In this document: one piece after another, positions 60,039-64,000 of the stretch | Layout: the number at the start of each line of letters is the position of its first letter | How positions within the stretch are numbered: position 1 is the stretch's first letter | DNA from: an uncultured Gemmatimonadota bacterium | Lineage (GTDB): Bacteria > Gemmatimonadota > Gemmatimonadetes > Gemmatimonadales > Gemmatimonadaceae | DNA: 64,000 bases | Assembly: GCA_902826615.1 (NCBI GenBank) | Contig: CADEFN010000001.1 | Location: forward strand, 620,001-684,000 | Reading direction: 5' to 3' | Notes under the pieces: generated by a model | What the model saw: only the letters and a program-made list of their open reading frames with translations | What the model was told of the DNA's origin: nothing | The model's database searches: none | Program-made: the position numbers and the translations under genes

Positions 60039-61412
60039 ATGACTGGACCCCGGATTTCTCGTCGTGAGCTTGTGGGAGGGCTCGCGGCCGCGGCAATGGT
60101 CTCGCAGGCGCGGTCCGTGCTTGCGCAACGCACGGCACAGCCCGGGAACCCCTATCTCTCGGCGGCGGACGAGGCTGCACGCTGGCTCAGGTCGGTGGTC
60201 ATCGAAACACCAGCGGGTGTGACCTGGGCAGCCGATCCGCGCGACCCCAAGTCGGTGCAGACCAGTCTGTACAGCGGGAGCCCCGGGGTGGTGCTCTTTC
60301 TGCTCGAGCATGCGGTCGCTCGCGGCGACGCCCAGTCGCTGACCCTGGCCCGTCGTGGCGCGGCGCACATGGCGTCGTGGATGCAGACAGCGGCGGCGGA
60401 CGAGCTGACCGGTGAGGGGGCGGGGCTCTACACCGGCCTCGCTGGGGTGGCCTTTGCGCTCGAGCGAGCCGGGTATGCCACGGGCGATGCCGGCCTGCGG
60501 CGCGCCGCCGCGGACGCCATGACAACGGTCATGCGCCGCGCCACGGTGAAGGAGGGGCAGGCGACCTGGAACGATTCCAACGACATCATTTCAGGCACCG
60601 CCGGCATCGGCCTCACCCTGCTTTGGGCGGAGCGAACGTTAGGCACGCGCGGGGCAGGCGCCATGGCGGCGCAGGCCGGACGTGCACTCCTCGCTCGCGG
60701 AGCACGCGCCGCCACGGGCATGACGTGGAGTATCTCGCCGGCTGTCCCTCGCCGGTATCCCAATTTCTCGCACGGGGCTGCGGGGGCCGGGTATTTCCTG
60801 GCCACCCTCCATGCCGCGACACGGGAGAAGGCATTTCTGGATGGCGCGCTGCAAGCCGCCGCGTACCTGCAGTCGGTGGCCACCACCACGCCTAACGGTG
60901 GTCGCATGGTGTTTCACAGCGAACCGGGGAATGAGCAGCTCTTCTACCTGAGCTGGTGCCATGGGCCTTCGGGCACCGCCCGTCTCTTCCATCGGCTTCA
61001 CGAAGTGACGAAGGAGCGATCGTGGAGCGTGTGGGCCGACCAGCTCAACATTGCCACCCGTGACATGAAAGTGCCGGAGCGCTCGCCCGGCTTCTGGAAC
61101 AACGTGTCACAGTGTTGCGGCAACTGCGGCGTGGTGGAGCATCTGGTGGCGTTGCACGACCGCCAGGGCGATTCCCGGTCGCTGGACTACGCACGCCGCA
61201 TTGCGGACGACGTCATTGCCCGCGGTACCCGAGATGCCAATGGGCTGCGGTGGGTGCAGGCCGAGAATCGCACGCAGCCAGATGTCCTCGTGGCACAAAC
61301 CGGATTGATGCAGGGTGCAGCTGGTGTGGGACTGGCCATGCTGCATCTCGAGGGTGCATCCAGCAAGAGACGCCCATTGGTGGTGCTCCCGGACTCCCCG
61401 TACTTCGCGTGA
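60039..61412 (+). CDS. Tat-exported LanC-like protein
   Basis: The 457-residue product starts at ATG 60039 (GGAG eight bases upstream; a GTG at 60030 is also in frame) with a twin-arginine signal (ISRRELVGGLAAAAMVSQA). The rest is an alpha/alpha toroid of the LanC type, with repeated G-x-x-G turns: GLYTGLAGVAFAL, IISGTAGIGLTLL, SHGAAGAGYFL, WCHGPSG and QGAAGVGLAM. Zinc-site positions: Cys307 in WCHG and Cys359-Cys360 in CCGNCG, where lantibiotic cyclases have Cys-His. There is no lanthipeptide precursor or LanB nearby, so a periplasmic LanC-like or glycoside-like function rather than lanthionine formation is likely. Confidence 0.75.
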   Translation: MTGPRISRRELVGGLAAAAMVSQARSVLAQRTAQPGNPYLSAADEAARWLRSVVIETPAGVTWAADPRDPKSVQTSLYSGSPGVVLFLLEHAVARGDAQSLTLARRGAAHMASWMQTAAADELTGEGAGLYTGLAGVAFALERAGYATGDAGLRRAAADAMTTVMRRATVKEGQATWNDSNDIISGTAGIGLTLLWAERTLGTRGAGAMAAQAGRALLARGARAATGMTWSISPAVPRRYPNFSHGAAGAGYFLATLHAATREKAFLDGALQAAAYLQSVATTTPNGGRMVFHSEPGNEQLFYLSWCHGPSGTARLFHRLHEVTKERSWSVWADQLNIATRDMKVPERSPGFWNNVSQCCGNCGVVEHLVALHDRQGDSRSLDYARRIADDVIARGTRDANGLRWVQAENRTQPDVLVAQTGLMQGAAGVGLAMLHLEGASSKRRPLVVLPDSPYFA

Positions 61413-61446
61413 GCCGTCGCTCACCTCAACAACATTGCCTCACTCG

Positions 61447-62886
61447 ATGCCTGACAGCACTCCGTTACAGCTGAGCCACGCCGACATGAAAGCGTTAGGG
61501 GAGTACGCCCTGAGCGCGGCCATGCGCCACGTCGAAACGCTGCGGGATCAGCCTGTGTCGCGCCGTCTCCTGTCGCGCGAAGAGACCGAGGCACTGTTGC
61601 GGGTGCCGATGCCCGAACACGGCACTGACCCTCGGCAGCTCATCGATCAGCTGGTGCGGGACGTCTTTCCCCATGTGCTCCACGCCGATCATCCACGCTT
61701 TTACGCGTTTGTCCCCAGTCCCACCAACTGGGTGTCGATACTCGCGGACCTCCTGGTCAGCGCCCACAATGTCTTCACGGGTCACTGGCTGGCTGGCCCC
61801 ACCGCATCACAGGTGGAGCTGGTTGTGGTTGACTGGCTGAAGTCACTCTGCGGGCTCCCGGAGAGCGGAGGCGGGATCATGGTGAGCGGCGGGTCGATGG
61901 CCAACCTCACTGGTGTGGCTGCCGCACGCGAGGCCAAACTGGGCGGACCCGACGAACGGGGAACCCTGTACTGCAGCGACCAGACCCACTCCTCGATGGC
62001 CAAGGGGGTGCGACTCCTCGGCTTTCGCCGTGAGCAGCGGCGCACCGTACCGACCGACGACAGGTTGCGGCTTTCGGTGCCGGCTCTCGAGGCGATGATT
62101 CGTGACGACCGGGCGGCGGGGCGGCGTCCATTTTGTGTGGTGGCCAATGGCGGGACGACAAACACCGGAGCTGTAGACCCGCTGCACGAGATCGCGGATG
62201 TGTGTGAGCGGGAGGGCCTCTGGATGCACATCGATGGTGCGTACGGCGCTGCTGCCGTGATTGTCGATCGTGGGCGAGAGGCGCTGCGCGGGATGGAACG
62301 CGCCGACTCCATCACCCTCGACCCTCACAAGTGGCTCTTTCAGCCCTATGAAATCGGCTGTCTCCTGGTGCGCGATGCCCGCACGCTGCGTGCCGCGTTC
62401 CGGCTCAATGATGATGACCACGCCGACTACCTCACCGACGTGGTCCGGCACATTTCGGACGAGGTGAACCTCTACGAGATGGGGCCGCAACTCACGCGCT
62501 CGTTCAAGGCAGTCAAGCTCTGGCTCTCGCTGCGTGCCTTTGGGCTCTCCGAGTTCCGCCGCGCGGTTGATGTGGGCTTCGACATGGCCGATGAGGCGGA
62601 GCGCTGTTTGCGCGAGGACAGCCGGTGGGAGATTGTGACACCGTCGCAGATGGGGGTGGTGACTTTCCGCTGGCGCGGGGACGGCTCGCTGTCCGATGCC
62701 GAGCGCGATGCACGGACTCCGCACGTGGTGGACGCCATGCGTGAGGACGGGTACGCACTGATCATGTCGACGCAGCTCAAAGGGCGGCCAGCATTCCGCA
62801 TTTGTGCAATCAACCCGGCCACCAACGCCCAGGAGATTCGTGAGGCCATTCGCCGGCTCGCGGGGTTCGCCGAGCGGCTTGGCTGA
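61447..62886 (+). CDS. group II PLP-dependent amino acid decarboxylase (second)
   Basis: The 479-residue protein (ATG 61447) has ALGEYALSAAMRHVETLRD, FYAFVPSPTNW, HWLAGPTASQVEL, MVSGGSMANL, HIDGAYGA (Asp263) and DPHKWLFQPYE (Schiff-base Lys295), the pattern of the aromatic-amino-acid/tyrosine/glutamate decarboxylase group. It differs clearly from the paralogue at 24810, so the two probably use different substrates. It follows the LanC-like gene by 34 nt on the same strand. Confidence 0.85.
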   Translation: MPDSTPLQLSHADMKALGEYALSAAMRHVETLRDQPVSRRLLSREETEALLRVPMPEHGTDPRQLIDQLVRDVFPHVLHADHPRFYAFVPSPTNWVSILADLLVSAHNVFTGHWLAGPTASQVELVVVDWLKSLCGLPESGGGIMVSGGSMANLTGVAAAREAKLGGPDERGTLYCSDQTHSSMAKGVRLLGFRREQRRTVPTDDRLRLSVPALEAMIRDDRAAGRRPFCVVANGGTTNTGAVDPLHEIADVCEREGLWMHIDGAYGAAAVIVDRGREALRGMERADSITLDPHKWLFQPYEIGCLLVRDARTLRAAFRLNDDDHADYLTDVVRHISDEVNLYEMGPQLTRSFKAVKLWLSLRAFGLSEFRRAVDVGFDMADEAERCLREDSRWEIVTPSQMGVVTFRWRGDGSLSDAERDARTPHVVDAMREDGYALIMSTQLKGRPAFRICAINPATNAQEIREAIRRLAGFAERLG

Positions 62887-62895
62887 ACCCTCAGC

Positions 62896-64000
62896 CTACA
62901 TGCCAACAACAAGCGAGAGTGCGAGGGACCGCATGCGGGGAAAGGGGTTCTGGGCCAGGCCGCGCTGCCCTACCGAACCCATCGAACGAGCGGATGCGTC
63001 ATATCCTTCGAGGGTGCTGAGGAGAAGCAGGTTGCGGCCCGCCAGCTCAACCCGGGTGCCATCGGGAATCCATCGCCCGGCCTTTCCGATGTTGCGCGAG
63101 AGCACGACTTCGCGCAGCACCGTGTATGAACCGTCCTGCAGGTAGTTCGCGCCTGGGCCATTCCGCCGCGCCAGTCCGCCGTCGGGGAGAGGGGACTGCA
63201 GCGAGCGATCACGAAGAATCTGCATGAAGTTCATCATGTCACCCCCATGCTCCCCGTCGATCTGTGTGGAGAGGGTCCAGCCGCGCCACGACACGCGATT
63301 TCGATTCGAGAAGACGTAGTCTGGTGCGAGGTCGCCGACCTTTTCCCCGGTATTGGCATCCCGAATGCTCGTGAAGGAGGCTCCGGCCTCCACAGCACGC
63401 CGGAGACTCTGGTCGCCAAAGGAGTAAGCGGTGGGGAAGAAGATGTTCCCGGCAAGAAACCGGGCGTAGGAGCGACCGGCCATGAACGATGCGCTCCACG
63501 GCACGCGGGCACTGCGCCGGGAGACAACCACAAGCTGTGCATCGATTCCACGATTCTGCAACCGCCCCGCTGCAATCGGAAAATTGGCGGAAGGAGGAAA
63601 GCTGGGTGAGGGCGGACCCGCCGAGTCTGAACGGCTTTGAAAAGCGTTCACGGACATGGTGACACGGTCGTGCGCGAGTTGTGCGACCAGCCCGCCTTCG
63701 ATATCGCGGCGCACCTCGCGCACGAAGCCTCGTCGAACAAAGGAGCCGATGAGAGACGGTCCCAGAACACTCTGAAGGTCGAGTGACGCACCTGAGGCTC
63801 GAGCGTGCAGCGCGCCCCAACCACCACGCAGCACACGCCACGATCCGGAGATCATGAATGCATGAAGCGGATCTGGGTCCTCTCCGACCCCTGAGGGTTC
63901 GTCGCGCCGAGCCGAGAGTGCAACAAGGGCACGCTCATCGGGTGCGGATGCCACGCTGCTGGCCCACCAACCGGACCACCCGCGCTTTGAGGAGTACGTC
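62896..64000 (-). CDS. SusC/RagA-type TonB-dependent receptor, C-terminal part (5' end outside window)
   Basis: The frame is open to the window edge, so the coding start is beyond 64000. The 367 codons seen are beta-strand-rich barrel sequence with SusC-type features: APDYVFSNRNRVSWRGWTL, a GANYLQDGSYTVLREVVLSRN turn segment, GTRVELAGRNLL and the C-terminal NPFPRMRSLALSLVVGM. These receptors import glycans or peptides with TonB energy; the TonB-like protein at 56674 may serve it. Its stop is 10 nt from the convergent decarboxylase stop. Confidence 0.85.
   Translation of the reverse strand, partial: TYSSKRGWSGWWASSVASAPDERALVALSARRDEPSGVGEDPDPLHAFMISGSWRVLRGGWGALHARASGASLDLQSVLGPSLIGSFVRRGFVREVRRDIEGGLVAQLAHDRVTMSVNAFQSRSDSAGPPSPSFPPSANFPIAAGRLQNRGIDAQLVVVSRRSARVPWSASFMAGRSYARFLAGNIFFPTAYSFGDQSLRRAVEAGASFTSIRDANTGEKVGDLAPDYVFSNRNRVSWRGWTLSTQIDGEHGGDMMNFMQILRDRSLQSPLPDGGLARRNGPGANYLQDGSYTVLREVVLSRNIGKAGRWIPDGTRVELAGRNLLLLSTLEGYDASARSMGSVGQRGLAQNPFPRMRSLALSLVVGM

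Larger units (their letters stand above)
9604..61499. other. dispersed CGTTAGGY octamer (28 exact core hits, by eye)
   Basis: Exact CGTTAGG, plus strand, at 9604, 10185, 12347, 16539, 18735, 18972, 21918, 22416, 25189, 30894, 31620, 33977, 41449, 45140, 51158, 52956, 53160, 56617, 60647 and 61493; minus strand (CCTAACG) at 17664, 26240, 42366, 44314, 47965, 53599, 58399 and 60891. All but two are followed by C or T. In coding DNA most read as x-Leu(TTA)-Gly; two supply TAG stops (30894, 26240). See findings. Confidence 0.7.

Noticed and set aside
60039-62886. LanC-like gene as a lanthipeptide cluster
   Set aside because: No precursor peptide, dehydratase or transporter nearby; the neighbour is a PLP decarboxylase and the protein is predicted to be exported.
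1-64000. tRNA, rRNA or mobile-element genes
   Set aside because: None recognised: no transposase or integrase motif in any supported frame, and no cloverleaf or rRNA-like stretch seen by eye; a covariance-model scan would be decisive.

Overview
The window is GC-rich (roughly mid-60s %) bacterial chromosome, densely packed, with many 1-4 nt stop/start overlaps (ATGA, GTGA, TTGA) and few strong Shine-Dalgarno sites. The gene families point to Gemmatimonadota: a DUF1592/DUF1588-type cytochrome protein beside a DUF1552 protein, SusC-like and carboxypeptidase-regulatory-domain surface proteins, a sortilin/BNR-type propeller, bacterial sphingolipid genes and GH57 glycogen enzymes. This is inference from family content. 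I see no rRNA, tRNA, CRISPR array, IS element or phage gene.

Layout. 1-9.7 kb (mostly minus strand): a membrane alkaline-phosphatase-superfamily enzyme, a TPR lipo/periplasmic protein, a lone plus-strand fatty-acid-hydroxylase-type protein, then an overlapping operon that I read as sphingolipid/glycosylceramide synthesis: a single 1071-residue FAAL-ACP-serine-palmitoyltransferase-like fusion, a GNAT-type ceramide synthase candidate, a 3-ketosphinganine-reductase candidate and a GT21-like glycosyltransferase. 10-16 kb: outer-membrane protein, large exported BNR/sortilin propeller, and a GMC oxidoreductase with its small subunit. 16-26 kb: HD-GYP phosphodiesterase, DUF485/ActP acetate uptake pair, P460-like cytochrome lipoprotein, lactonase-like lipoprotein, a sensor kinase/NtrC-type regulator pair and a group II PLP decarboxylase.

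26-43 kb: an autoregulated-looking membrane protein/HTH pair, then a long plus-strand run. It begins with glycogen metabolism (glgP, glgA, two GH57 enzymes) and continues into an amidoligase cluster: two related ATP-grasp ligases, two overlapping esterases, a RimK/GshB-like ATP-grasp, a GspS-like ATP-grasp and a GCS2 carboxylate-amine ligase. A second GCS2-family ligase with a class I gamma-glutamyl hydrolase lies at 50.8-53.2 kb. This set of ligases and hydrolases looks like a pathway for an unidentified amide-linked small molecule or peptide tag and is my best candidate for an undescribed system.

43-64 kb: DUF1592, DUF1552 and ankyrin proteins in a row; an EF-hand/His-repeat exported protein; a tandem paralogous pair of carboxypeptidase-regulatory-domain proteins divergent from a TonB-like protein; a PQQ-like/DUF853 ATPase/NUDIX operon; a Tat-exported LanC-like protein; a second group II decarboxylase; and the 3' part of a SusC-like TonB-dependent receptor.

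Two non-coding signals run through the window: the 8-mer CGTTAGGY (about 28 hits of its 7-base core, often supplying a TTA Leu codon or a TAG stop) and short tandem repeats between genes (9-bp CGTGCCTCC-type around the amidoligase genes, 7-bp GACGGCA-type between 45.7 and 50.5 kb).
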